Part shown: piece after piece, positions 17,998 through 25,347 of the stretch
Position numbering within the stretch: the stretch's first letter is position 1
Layout of the letters: the number at the start of each line of letters is the position of its first letter
The notes under the pieces: generated by a model
What the model was told of the DNA's origin: nothing
Databases searched by the model: none
The model's input: the letters and a program-made list of their open reading frames with translations, nothing else
Made by a program: the position numbers and the translations under genes
Assembly (NCBI RefSeq): GCF_009469615.1
Contig: NZ_SSXX01000009.1
Coordinates: 62,001-126,000 of the forward strand
DNA: 64,000 nucleotides
Direction: 5' to 3'
DNA from: Dechloromonas sp. H13
GTDB taxonomy: Bacteria; Pseudomonadota; Gammaproteobacteria; Burkholderiales; Rhodocyclaceae

Positions 17998-18264
17998 TCA
18001 GGGGCAGCAGGAATTGCGCGTGAATGCTTCCTCTGCGCTCTGGATTCTGATTTCGTGGGGTACCGCACTGGATTCATGGAGCGCCGCATACTGGACCGAA
18101 ATGGCGTCCTTGCTGACGTGCCGGGATTTGATGCCGGTTTGGTGGTACGTGACCTTATGAACTGCGCCGGTTTGATGATTGGGGGTGACCTTGACTGGGG
18201 CGGCAGGAACTTGACTGGCCACGCCCAGGGCGAGGATAGCTGCGGCAATGACTTTGGGTGACAT
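17998..18264 (-). CDS. small secreted protein, unknown function
   Basis: An 88-residue product beginning MSPKVIAAAILALGVASQVPAAPVK, a clear Sec signal peptide with likely cleavage after VPAA. The mature part is short, His/Thr/Ser-rich and ends with two cysteines (RNSCCP). GGGAG seven bases before ATG 18264 fixes the start over an upstream in-frame ATG. No family recognised. It is divergent from the LuxR-type regulator at 18409, which may control it. Confidence 0.6.
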   Translation of the reverse strand: MSPKVIAAAILALGVASQVPAAPVKVTPNHQTGAVHKVTYHQTGIKSRHVSKDAISVQYAALHESSAVPHEIRIQSAEEAFTRNSCCP

Positions 18265-18408
18265 GATTTTCTCCCTTCCATTGGTAGAAAATTTGCCTGG
18301 TTGACGATGCCGCTCGAACAACCCGGCTCATGGAGCAGGTTGAGATTGCAGCGAGCGCATCGTTGAAGTGGAGTCTGTTCCGGTTACTCCGCATTTGTCA
18401 TCATCAGA

Positions 18409-19122
18409 ATGGATGAACTTCCGAACCGGCGACCAACTCCAAACCCTGTCAAATCGCGTAAGCCACCATCAAGAATGAATAGCGTCGGCTCGCCAAAGGA
18501 TCCATGGAATGTTGCCATGCTCGAAGGAGCACTGGATCTGGTCTGCACGGGGATTGCCTTTTCGCGCAGGAGCGGCGAGCTCATGTATGCGAACGAATGC
18601 GCCAGAGAACTCCTGAGCCTGTATTCACTTGTGGTACGTGACTTCGCGGCAGCAGAAGGTGGCATGCAATACCGCTTGCGCGGTGGCTTGGCGCGGGTGA
18701 TTCAGGAGATCGGGAGCGTGCGCGAAATCTGGAGCAGTCCATGCGGCAAATTGCTGATCCAGGTCCTGCCTCTGCGGGCGGCCAGTGACTGCCCGAGCAT
18801 TCTCGGTCGTCGCGGCGGCGCCATGCTCATGGTGCAGGAACGTGGTTGGCATCAACTGCCGAGCCCGGAGCAATTGATGGTTCTGTTCGGCCTGACCTCG
18901 GCCGAAGCGCGAACCTGCCTGGCGCGCTGTCAGGTCGAATCAGCGCAAAAATGTGCGGAGGCCTTGAATATCAGTGTTGCAACGGTCCGTAGCCAACTGC
19001 AGGCCGCGATGCAGAAGACCATGACGTCGAAGCAGACGGAGTTGCTTTCCGTGGTTCTGAGCGTGCCTGTGTGCCGCTCCGGGGCAGAAATCGCAAGCGG
19101 ATCCGGCAGTTCTGTGTCGTGA
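18409..19122 (+). CDS. LuxR-type transcriptional regulator with N-terminal PAS-like domain
   Basis: A 237-residue regulator. Residues about 35-150 look like a degenerate PAS sensor (LDLVCTGIAFSRRSGELMYANECARELL). The C-terminal helix-turn-helix is FGLTSAEARTCLARCQ ... EALNISVATVRSQLQAAMQKTMTSKQTELLSVV, the pattern of LuxR-family proteins with FGLTPAEAR-type HTH domains. There is no receiver domain, so a ligand or redox signal rather than phosphorylation is likely; several cysteines lie in the sensor and HTH regions. A second in-frame ATG at 18475 is possible. It lies 145 bases from the divergent small secreted protein gene. Confidence 0.8.
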   Translation: MDELPNRRPTPNPVKSRKPPSRMNSVGSPKDPWNVAMLEGALDLVCTGIAFSRRSGELMYANECARELLSLYSLVVRDFAAAEGGMQYRLRGGLARVIQEIGSVREIWSSPCGKLLIQVLPLRAASDCPSILGRRGGAMLMVQERGWHQLPSPEQLMVLFGLTSAEARTCLARCQVESAQKCAEALNISVATVRSQLQAAMQKTMTSKQTELLSVVLSVPVCRSGAEIASGSGSSVS

Positions 19123-19163
19123 CGGTACCAGCTTGGCGCATCTGCTTCTGAAATTTGGCAGTT

Positions 19164-19940
19164 TTACGGCGTCGACCGCAGCAGGCCGATTTCCCGGGCG
19201 GTTTCGCTGCCGATGACGGTATCGGCGAGGCTGCTGGGAATGTCGGCGCGCTGCTCGTCGATCGGTGTGCGGCCGCCCATGATTTCCGCCTTGTCCTGCG
19301 GCAGGCGGGGATTCCGGTCGGGTTCGGCGTAGCCCGCCGGGTGGATCGGCTGCAGCGTGGCGAGGTCGTACTTGTCGCTGGCGCCGAAGGTATGCAGCAG
19401 TTCGTGGGCGATGACTACGGCGTTCTGCCGCCGTTGTGGCCGGCTGGCGAAGGCGTGGATGACGCCGATCCCGCCCTTGCTCAGGCCGATGGAGTGGGGC
19501 AGGGCGCTGGCGCGTTCGGGGTCGTGGAAGAGCACGAATATCCGGACCTGCGGTCGCGGCCCGGCGATATCGTCGTGGCGCGACGCCCACCAGCGCAGCT
19601 CCAGACTCCAGACGATGGCGTCGAGCGGGCCGGGACGGGCACGCGGCAACGGCGGCCGGACGGCGAGCGGCGGCGCGACGCGCAGCGCGACCGGCTGCAG
19701 GAGCGAACGGCCGTAGCGGTCGCTCTGTTCCTGTAGCCAGCGGGCGATGTCGGCGAAATCGTCATCGCTCAGTTCGGCGACGAAGCGGGCCGTCGCCGGG
19801 GAGTCGTCGGCGGCGATCGGGTAGATGGCGACGTGGACGGTGTGTTCCCAGGCCGTCAGCCGGCTGTTGGCCCGCCACGCGCCAAGGGCGACGGTGGCGA
19901 GGATGAGCAGCAGGATCAGGATGCGGAATTTTCGGAACAT
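19164..19940 (-). CDS. membrane-anchored zinc metalloprotease-like protein
   Basis: The N-terminal anchor FRKFRILILLLILATVALGAW is followed by a soluble domain with HELLHTFGASDKYD, an HExxH-type zinc site with a third ligand candidate in the following Asp. The protein ends AREIGLLRSTP. Start choice: ATG 19940 gives 258 residues; a GTG at 20015 would add 25 basic residues and lacks a ribosome-binding site. Function is not established. Its last codons contain a copy of the iterated GTCGACCGCA word, and a decayed copy of its 3' end lies at 17812. Confidence 0.7.
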   Translation of the reverse strand: MFRKFRILILLLILATVALGAWRANSRLTAWEHTVHVAIYPIAADDSPATARFVAELSDDDFADIARWLQEQSDRYGRSLLQPVALRVAPPLAVRPPLPRARPGPLDAIVWSLELRWWASRHDDIAGPRPQVRIFVLFHDPERASALPHSIGLSKGGIGVIHAFASRPQRRQNAVVIAHELLHTFGASDKYDLATLQPIHPAGYAEPDRNPRLPQDKAEIMGGRTPIDEQRADIPSSLADTVIGSETAREIGLLRSTP

Positions 19941-20106
19941 GGGCTGCAGCAAAGGGTTATCGTGAGCGGGTCTTGCAAACGGTTCGCTTTTTTTTTTTGG
20001 TTGGCCGCGAGCCACAGGATTTTACGGAAAGCGCCTGTCAGCGGGCTAGAATATGCCACTCAAATCCGACTGCCTATAAATCCACTTTGACTTGAGGAAA
20101 AAAACG

Positions 20107-20541
20107 ATGAAAAACAAAAGCTTGATTCGCGCGCTGGTGCTCGGCGTGAGCCTGGCAGCACCGCTGGCCGCAACCGTGCACGCGCAAACCGGCAGTTCCG
20201 CAGCCCAGTTCGAAGGCCGGGTCGGCACCGTTGAATCCGTTCGCACGCAGGCGGTGCCGACTTCCGGTACCACTGCCGGTACCGTTGGTGGCGCGGTTGT
20301 CGGCGGCGTACTCGGCAATCAGGTCGGGCAAGGCCGGGGGCGCACACTGGCTACCGTAGGCGGCGCCGCCGCCGGGGGCGTCGTGGGCAACCGCCTGACC
20401 AGCGGCACCACGACGGTGTGGGTCGTCAATGTGCGATTCGATGATGGCACGAACGCCAATATCGAGCAGGATTCACAGCCCCCGGTATGGGCCGGTGAAC
20501 GCGTTCGTGTCAGGAATGGCAGCCTGGAACGTATTCGCTGA
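20107..20541 (+). CDS. glycine-zipper outer-membrane/periplasmic protein
   Basis: A 144-residue exported protein: signal peptide NKSLIRALVLGVSLAAPLAATVHAQ with AxA cleavage, then a glycine-zipper segment (TTAGTVGGAVVGGVLGNQVGQ and GGAAAGGVVGNRLT). A beta-rich C-terminal domain with VWVVNVRFDDGTNANIEQD follows. It resembles the SlyB/PcP family, but no lipobox cysteine is seen. GAGG nine bases before ATG 20107 supports this start. The role is probably envelope integrity. Confidence 0.8.
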   Translation: MKNKSLIRALVLGVSLAAPLAATVHAQTGSSAAQFEGRVGTVESVRTQAVPTSGTTAGTVGGAVVGGVLGNQVGQGRGRTLATVGGAAAGGVVGNRLTSGTTTVWVVNVRFDDGTNANIEQDSQPPVWAGERVRVRNGSLERIR

Positions 20542-20574
20542 TCTGCCTATGGTGATTTTTGCCGTTTTTTGCGG

Positions 20575-20585
20575 GTCGACCGCAA
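20575..20585 (+). repeat. copy of the iterated GTCGACCGCAA word
   Basis: GTCGACCGCAA preceded by GCCGTTTTTTGCGG, 34 bases after the stop codon of the glycine-zipper gene. With its left flank it forms most of the palindrome TTGCGGTCGACCGCAA. Confidence 0.75.
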
Positions 20586-20607
20586 CGGGCGGCAATTTCC
20601 AGGCATG

Positions 20608-20632
20608 AAAAAGCCCCCGGCTGGCGGGGGCT
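20608..20632 (-). terminator. intrinsic terminator after fumarase
   Basis: On the minus strand AGCCCCCG pairs with CGGGGGCT across a five-base loop and is followed by TTTTT, 27 bases after the fumarase stop codon. Confidence 0.85.
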
Positions 20633-20658
20633 CGGCGATTCCAGGTCAGGGCCTGGAA

Positions 20659-22179
20659 TCAGGCGGCGACCGGGATCTTGCCGATCTTGACCTGCCATTC
20701 CTTCGGCCCGGTTTCGTGCACCGAGGTGCCGGCCGAATCGACGGCCACGGTGACCGGCATGTTCTCGACGTCGAACTCGTAGATGGCTTCCATGCCGAGA
20801 TCGGCGAAGCCGACGACCTTGGCCGACTTGATCGCCTTGGCCACCAGGTAGGCGGCGCCACCGACGGCCATCAGGTAGGCCGACTTGTTGTCCTTGATCG
20901 CCTGGATTGCGGTCGGGCCGCGCTCGGATTTGCCGACCATGGAGATCAGGCCGGTCTGCTCCAGCATCATGCGGGTGAATTTGTCCATGCGGGTGGCGGT
21001 GGTCGGGCCGGCCGGGCCGACGACTTCGTCGCGCACCGGATCGACCGGGCCGACGTAGTAGATGACACGGTTGGTGAAGTCGACCGGCAGCTTCTCGCCC
21101 TTGGCCAGCATGTCGGCGATGCGCTTGTGCGCGGCGTCGCGGCCGGTCAGCATCTTGCCGTTCAGCAGCAGCTTCTGGCCCGGTTTCCAGGAAGCGACCT
21201 GTTCCTTGGTCAGGGTGTTGAGGTCGACTTGCGTCGCGGCCTTGAGGTCCGGCGTCCAGGTCACGGCCGGCCAGTCTTCCAGCTTCGGCGGCTCGATCTT
21301 GGCCGGGCCGGAACCGTCGAGATGGAAATGGCAGTGGCGGGTCGCGGCACAGTTCGGCACCAGCGCGACCGGCAGGTTGGCGGCGTGGCAGGGGTAATCG
21401 AGCACCTTGACGTCGAGCACGGTGGTCAGGCCGCCGAGCCCCTGGGCGCCGACGCCCAGCGCGTTGACCTTCTCGAACAGTTCGAGGCGCAGTTCCTCGG
21501 CACGGTTCTGCGGGCCGCGCGCCTTCAGTTCGTGGATGTCCACCGGCGCCATGATCGATTCCTTGGCCAGCAGCATGGCCTTTTCCGGCGTGCCGCCGAT
21601 GCCGATGCCGATGATGCCGGGCGGACACCAGCCGGCGCCCATTTCCGGGATCTTCTTCAGCACCCAGTCGACCAGGTCGTCGGACGGGTTGAGCATGGCG
21701 AACTTGGATTTGGCTTCCGAGCCGCCACCCTTGGCCGCGCAGATGACCTCGACGTGGTCGCCTTCGACGATCTCGAAATGCACGACGGCCGGCGTGTTGT
21801 CCTTGGTGTTCTTGCGGCTGCCGGCCGGGTCGGCCAGAACGGAGGCGCGCAGCGGGTTGTCCGGGTTTGCGTAGGCGCGGCGCACGCCCTCGTCGATCAT
21901 CTTCTGGATGCTCATGGTCGCATCCGGCCAGGTGACCTGCATGCCGACCTTGATGAAAACCATGCCGATGCCGGTGTCCTGGCAGATCGGACGATGGCCT
22001 TCGGCGGCCATGCGGGAGTTGGTCAGGATCTGGGCGATGGCGTCCTTGGCGGCGGGGCTTTCCTCGCGCTCGTAGGCTTCGCCCAGCGCCTTGATGTAGT
22101 CCAGCGGGTGGTAGTAGCTGATGTACTGGAAGGCATCGGCGACGGACTGGATCAGGTCTTCCTGTTTGATGGCGGTCAT
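20659..22179 (-). CDS. fumarate hydratase, class I (iron-sulfur, single chain)
   Basis: Hydrates fumarate to malate in the TCA cycle. The 506-residue protein fuses the alpha domain (cluster cysteines in CQDTGIG, PNCAATRHCHF and WCPPGIIGIGIGG) with the beta domain (LTGRDAAHKRI, YYVGPVDP, GPTTATRMDKF). The 4Fe-4S cluster makes it oxygen-sensitive. It is not the tartrate dehydratase: that function is supplied by the two-subunit TtdAB at 52.1-53.6 kb. A terminator follows it. The YqhA-like gene lies 13 bases upstream and is probably co-transcribed. Confidence 0.94.
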   Translation of the reverse strand: MTAIKQEDLIQSVADAFQYISYYHPLDYIKALGEAYEREESPAAKDAIAQILTNSRMAAEGHRPICQDTGIGMVFIKVGMQVTWPDATMSIQKMIDEGVRRAYANPDNPLRASVLADPAGSRKNTKDNTPAVVHFEIVEGDHVEVICAAKGGGSEAKSKFAMLNPSDDLVDWVLKKIPEMGAGWCPPGIIGIGIGGTPEKAMLLAKESIMAPVDIHELKARGPQNRAEELRLELFEKVNALGVGAQGLGGLTTVLDVKVLDYPCHAANLPVALVPNCAATRHCHFHLDGSGPAKIEPPKLEDWPAVTWTPDLKAATQVDLNTLTKEQVASWKPGQKLLLNGKMLTGRDAAHKRIADMLAKGEKLPVDFTNRVIYYVGPVDPVRDEVVGPAGPTTATRMDKFTRMMLEQTGLISMVGKSERGPTAIQAIKDNKSAYLMAVGGAAYLVAKAIKSAKVVGFADLGMEAIYEFDVENMPVTVAVDSAGTSVHETGPKEWQVKIGKIPVAA

Positions 22180-22192
22180 GCGCGGCTCCGGG

Positions 22193-22729
22193 TCAGTGGT
22201 GTTTTGCGTGTTGAAGGGCGAGGGTCTGGGTCATGGTCTTGTCGACAATGGCCATGGCCAGGGCGGAGAAAAGGAATACGACATGGATGATCACCTGCCA
22301 CTGCAGCGTGTGCTGTTCCAGGTTGGCGGCATTGATGAAGCTCTTCAGCAGGTGGATCGACGAAATGCCGATGATCGCGGTCGACAGCTTGATCTTGAGG
22401 ACGCCGGCATTGACGTGCGAGAGCCATTCCGGCTGGTCCGGGTGGCCTTCGAGATCGAGGCGCGAGACGAAGGTTTCGTAGCCGCCGACGATGACCATGA
22501 TCAGCAGGTTGGCGATCATCACCACGTCGATCAGGCCGAGGACGGCCAGCATGACGTCGGTCTCACTGATGTGGGCGGCGTCGATCGCGTTGTGCACCAG
22601 GTGGCTCAGTTCGACCATGAACAGCCAGCAATACACGGCCTGGGCGATGATCAGGCCGACATAGAGCGGCGCCTGTATCCAGCGGCTGGCGAAGATGACG
22701 GTTTCGAGAGTCTTTACGGGAGAATTCAT
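22193..22729 (-). CDS. YqhA/UPF0114 (TIGR00645) family inner-membrane protein
   Basis: A 178-residue protein with about four membrane segments: VGLIIAQAVYCWLFMVELSHL, VMLAVLGLIDVVMIANLLIMVIVGGYETFV, LSTAIIGISSIHLLKSF and a final VIIHVVFLFSALAMAIVD. The GGYETFVSRLDLEGHPDQPEWL block is diagnostic for the family. Function unknown. It is divergent from acs, leaving 252 bases between them for both promoters. Confidence 0.88.
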   Translation of the reverse strand: MNSPVKTLETVIFASRWIQAPLYVGLIIAQAVYCWLFMVELSHLVHNAIDAAHISETDVMLAVLGLIDVVMIANLLIMVIVGGYETFVSRLDLEGHPDQPEWLSHVNAGVLKIKLSTAIIGISSIHLLKSFINAANLEQHTLQWQVIIHVVFLFSALAMAIVDKTMTQTLALQHAKHH

Positions 22730-22981
22730 TGTGGGTGGACGGGGTTTTGGGGAGGCGAAAGTTTATCACGGAGCGCCCGGCCGCCGGGATGCCCCGGATT
22801 GCTGCGCCGCAGCGTGATTTCGTAAGCGCTTTGTAAGATTATCGACGTCTAATGCCGCCTCAACGCCGGCGAGGGGAGGGGTTGTTTCTCCAGCAGGTGC
22901 GGCTATTACTGTCCCGGGTGCAGACCCGAGATCCGATCGGTTGTTTCAACATAATTGCGAAGTACCGCAGAGGAGAAGAAT

Positions 22982-24946
22982 ATGTCGAATGAGTCCGTTA
23001 AGCTCTATTATCCGTCCGAGGAAATGGTCAAGAACGCGGCCGTGTCCGGGATGGATGGCTATCGGGCACTGTGCGCTGAAGCTGAAGCCGACTACGAAGG
23101 CTTCTGGGCCAAGCGCGCTCGCGAGATGATCACCTGGAAGCAGCCTTTCACCCAGGTGCTGGATGAATCCAACGCCCCCTTCTTCAAGTGGTTTGCCGAC
23201 GGCAAGCTGAATGTTTCCTACAACTGCCTCGACCGCCAGGTCGAAGCCGGCAAGGGCGACAAGGTCGCGCTGATTTTCGAAGCCGACGACGGCCAGGTAA
23301 CCAAGGTTACCTACAAGGAACTTCTCTCCAAGGTTGCCAAGTTCGCCAACGCCCTGCGCGGCATGGGCGTCAAGAAGGGCGATCGCGTCGTCATCTACAT
23401 GCCGATGACCGTAGAAGGCATCTGCGCGATGCAGGCTTGCGCCCGTATCGGCGCGATCCACTCCATCGTCTTCGGCGGCTTCTCCGCCCAGTCTCTGCGC
23501 GACCGCATCAACGACGCCGGCGCCGTGGCCCTGATCACCTCCGACGGCCAGTACCGCGGCGGCAAGGCTATCCCGCTCAAGCCGATCGCTGACGAAGCCT
23601 TCGCCATGGGCGGTTGCGAATCGGTCAAGAACGTCATCGTCTTCAAGCGCACCGGCGCCGAAGTCAACATGGTTGCCGGCCGCGACCAGTGGCTGCACGA
23701 CGTCGTTGCCAACCAGTCCGACGTGTGCGAACCGGAATGGGTCGAAGCCGAACACCCGCTGTTCCTGCTCTATACCTCCGGTTCGACCGGCAAGCCGAAG
23801 GGTGTCCAGCACTCCACCGGCGGCTACCTGCTGCACGCTATCCTGACCATGAAGTACACCTTCGACATCAAGGATAGCGATGTCTTCTGGTGTACCGCCG
23901 ACATCGGCTGGGTGACCGGCCACACCTACATCACCTACGGCCCGCTCGCCTGCGGCGCCACCGAAATCGTCTTCGAAGGCGTGCCGACCTATCCGGACGC
24001 CGGCCGTTTCTGGAAGATGATCCAGGACCACAAGGCCACCATCTTCTACACCGCCCCGACCGCGATCCGTTCGCTGATCAAGGCTGCCGACACCAACGCC
24101 GCCGTGCATCCGAAGAGCTACGACCTGTCTTCCCTGCGCATCCTCGGTTCGGTTGGTGAGCCGATCAACCCGGCGGCCTGGGAGTGGTACTACGAGAACG
24201 TCGGCGGCGGCCGTTGCCCGATCGTCGATACCTTCTGGCAGACCGAAACCGGCGGCCACATGATCACCCCGATGCCGGGCGCCACCCCGCTGGTGCCGGG
24301 TTCCTGCACCCTGCCGTTCCCGGGCATCCAGTTCGCCGTGGTCGACGAGACCGGCGCCGAGCTGCCGTGGGGCCAGGGCGGCATCCTGGTCTGCAAGAAG
24401 CCGTGGCCGTCGATGATCCGCACGATCTGGAACGACAACGAGCGCTTCGTCAAGTCCTACTACCCGGCCGACTTCCAGGGCAAGCTGTACCTGGCGGGCG
24501 ACGGCGCCATCCGTGATGCCGAAACCGGCTACTTCACCATCACCGGCCGTATCGACGACGTGCTGAACGTTTCCGGCCACCGCATGGGCACCATGGAAAT
24601 CGAATCCGCGCTGGTCGCCAACCCGCTGGTCGCCGAAGCTGCCGTCGTCGGCCGCCCGGACGACCTGACCGGCGAAGCCATCGTCGCCTTCGTGGTGCTG
24701 AAGGGCGCGCGCCCGACCGATCCGGAAGCCACCAAGAAGATCGTCAAGGAGCTTTCCGACTGGGTTGGCCACGAAATCGGGCCCATCGCCAAGCCGAAGG
24801 ATATCCGTTTCGGCGACAACCTGCCGAAGACCCGTTCCGGCAAGATCATGCGCCGCCTGCTGCGCGGCCTGGCCAAGGGCGAGGAACTGACGCAAGACAC
24901 CTCCACGCTCGAGAACCCGGCGATCCTGGAGCAACTGAAGGGTTAA
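22982..24946 (+). CDS. acs: acetyl-CoA synthetase
   Basis: Activates acetate to acetyl-CoA through acetyl-AMP. The 654-residue protein has the [20 protein letters not shown] phosphate loop, [50 protein letters not shown] and the C-terminal [14 protein letters not shown], whose Lys (about 621) is the conserved acetylation site. AGAGGAGAA precedes ATG 22982. It opens the acetate module: sensor kinase, symporter and accessory genes follow on the same strand. Codon use is strongly biased, consistent with high expression. Confidence 0.97.
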   Translation: MSNESVKLYYPSEEMVKNAAVSGMDGYRALCAEAEADYEGFWAKRAREMITWKQPFTQVLDESNAPFFKWFADGKLNVSYNCLDRQVEAGKGDKVALIFEADDGQVTKVTYKELLSKVAKFANALRGMGVKKGDRVVIYMPMTVEGICAMQACARIGAIHSIVFGGFSAQSLRDRINDAGAVALITSDGQYRGGKAIPLKPIADEAFAMGGCESVKNVIVFKRTGAEVNMVAGRDQWLHDVVANQSDVCEPEWVEAEHPLFLLYTSGSTGKPKGVQHSTGGYLLHAILTMKYTFDIKDSDVFWCTADIGWVTGHTYITYGPLACGATEIVFEGVPTYPDAGRFWKMIQDHKATIFYTAPTAIRSLIKAADTNAAVHPKSYDLSSLRILGSVGEPINPAAWEWYYENVGGGRCPIVDTFWQTETGGHMITPMPGATPLVPGSCTLPFPGIQFAVVDETGAELPWGQGGILVCKKPWPSMIRTIWNDNERFVKSYYPADFQGKLYLAGDGAIRDAETGYFTITGRIDDVLNVSGHRMGTMEIESALVANPLVAEAAVVGRPDDLTGEAIVAFVVLKGARPTDPEATKKIVKELSDWVGHEIGPIAKPKDIRFGDNLPKTRSGKIMRRLLRGLAKGEELTQDTSTLENPAILEQLKG

Positions 24947-24994
24947 AGAGGGGGGATTCGGGAACGGCGCAAGCGCTGATTCCCGGCCGGTCAA

Positions 24995-25023
24995 GGAGGC
25001 GGCGAGCTTGCCGCGCCGCCTCC
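24995..25023 (+). promoter_or_regulatory. GC-rich hairpin downstream of acs
   Basis: GGAGGCGGCG pairs perfectly with CGCCGCCTCC across nine bases. There is no T-run after it, so it may be a pause or stabiliser rather than a terminator. It precedes a strong AAGGAGGAG ribosome-binding sequence and a short open frame. Confidence 0.5.
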
Positions 25024-25048
25024 AACCAACAAAGGCAAGGAGGAGACA

Positions 25049-25156
25049 ATGGTCGCCCATAAGGTGACCTTCCGTGTGGTCACATCGGACTGCATGCCAA
25101 CAACGGCTGGCACGCTTGGCGTGCCGGCCGTTTTCATTTCGGGGGATGGCGCATGA
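25049..25156 (+). CDS. possible 35-residue leader ORF upstream of the symporter-kinase genes
   Basis: ATG 25049 is preceded by the near-perfect ribosome-binding sequence AAGGAGGAGA and opens 35 codons that end in a TGA overlapping the next ATG (ATGA at 25153). The product (beginning MVAHKVTFRVV) matches no family I know. A terminator-like hairpin lies inside the frame, so translation across it could control read-through into the sensor genes. It may equally be a chance frame. Confidence 0.35.
   Translation: MVAHKVTFRVVTSDCMPTTAGTLGVPAVFISGDGA
25102..25138 (+). terminator. intrinsic terminator or attenuator between acs and the sensor operon
   Basis: AACGGCTGGCACGC pairs with GCGTGCCGGCCGTT (one wobble) around TTG and is followed by TTTCATTT. 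It is well formed, yet lies only 15 bases before the next ATG and within the short leader frame. Confidence 0.75.
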
Positions 25157-25347
25157 AACGCGCAAATCCGTTGCGGCAGCGGCTGGCGGCGCTTGGCCTG
25201 CTGGGTGTCCCGCTGCTGACCTTCCCGCTGCTCAGCCTGCCCGGCGGGGATGTCGGCGGGGTTCCCGCGGCCTACCTCTACCTGTTCGGCGTGTGGGCGC
25301 TGATCGTCCTGGTGGCGGCGGTGGTTGCCGAACGGCGGGGGAAATAG
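25153..25347 (+). CDS. small two-helix membrane protein paired with the symporter-kinase
   Basis: A 64-residue protein with two hydrophobic segments (LGLLGVPLLTFPLLSL and YLYLFGVWALIVLVAAVVAE) and a basic C-terminus, ERRGK. Its stop directly abuts the GTG start of the symporter-kinase. Small two-helix proteins commonly accompany sodium:solute symporters (DUF485, DUF4212), so it may be the partner of the sensor's transporter domain. I do not recognise a named family. Confidence 0.65.
   Translation: MKRANPLRQRLAALGLLGVPLLTFPLLSLPGGDVGGVPAAYLYLFGVWALIVLVAAVVAERRGK

Noticed and set aside
20659-22179. Tartrate dehydratase instead of fumarase
   Set aside because: The single-chain fusion with PNCAATRHCHF matches class I fumarase, and a two-subunit TtdAB is present at 52.1 kb.
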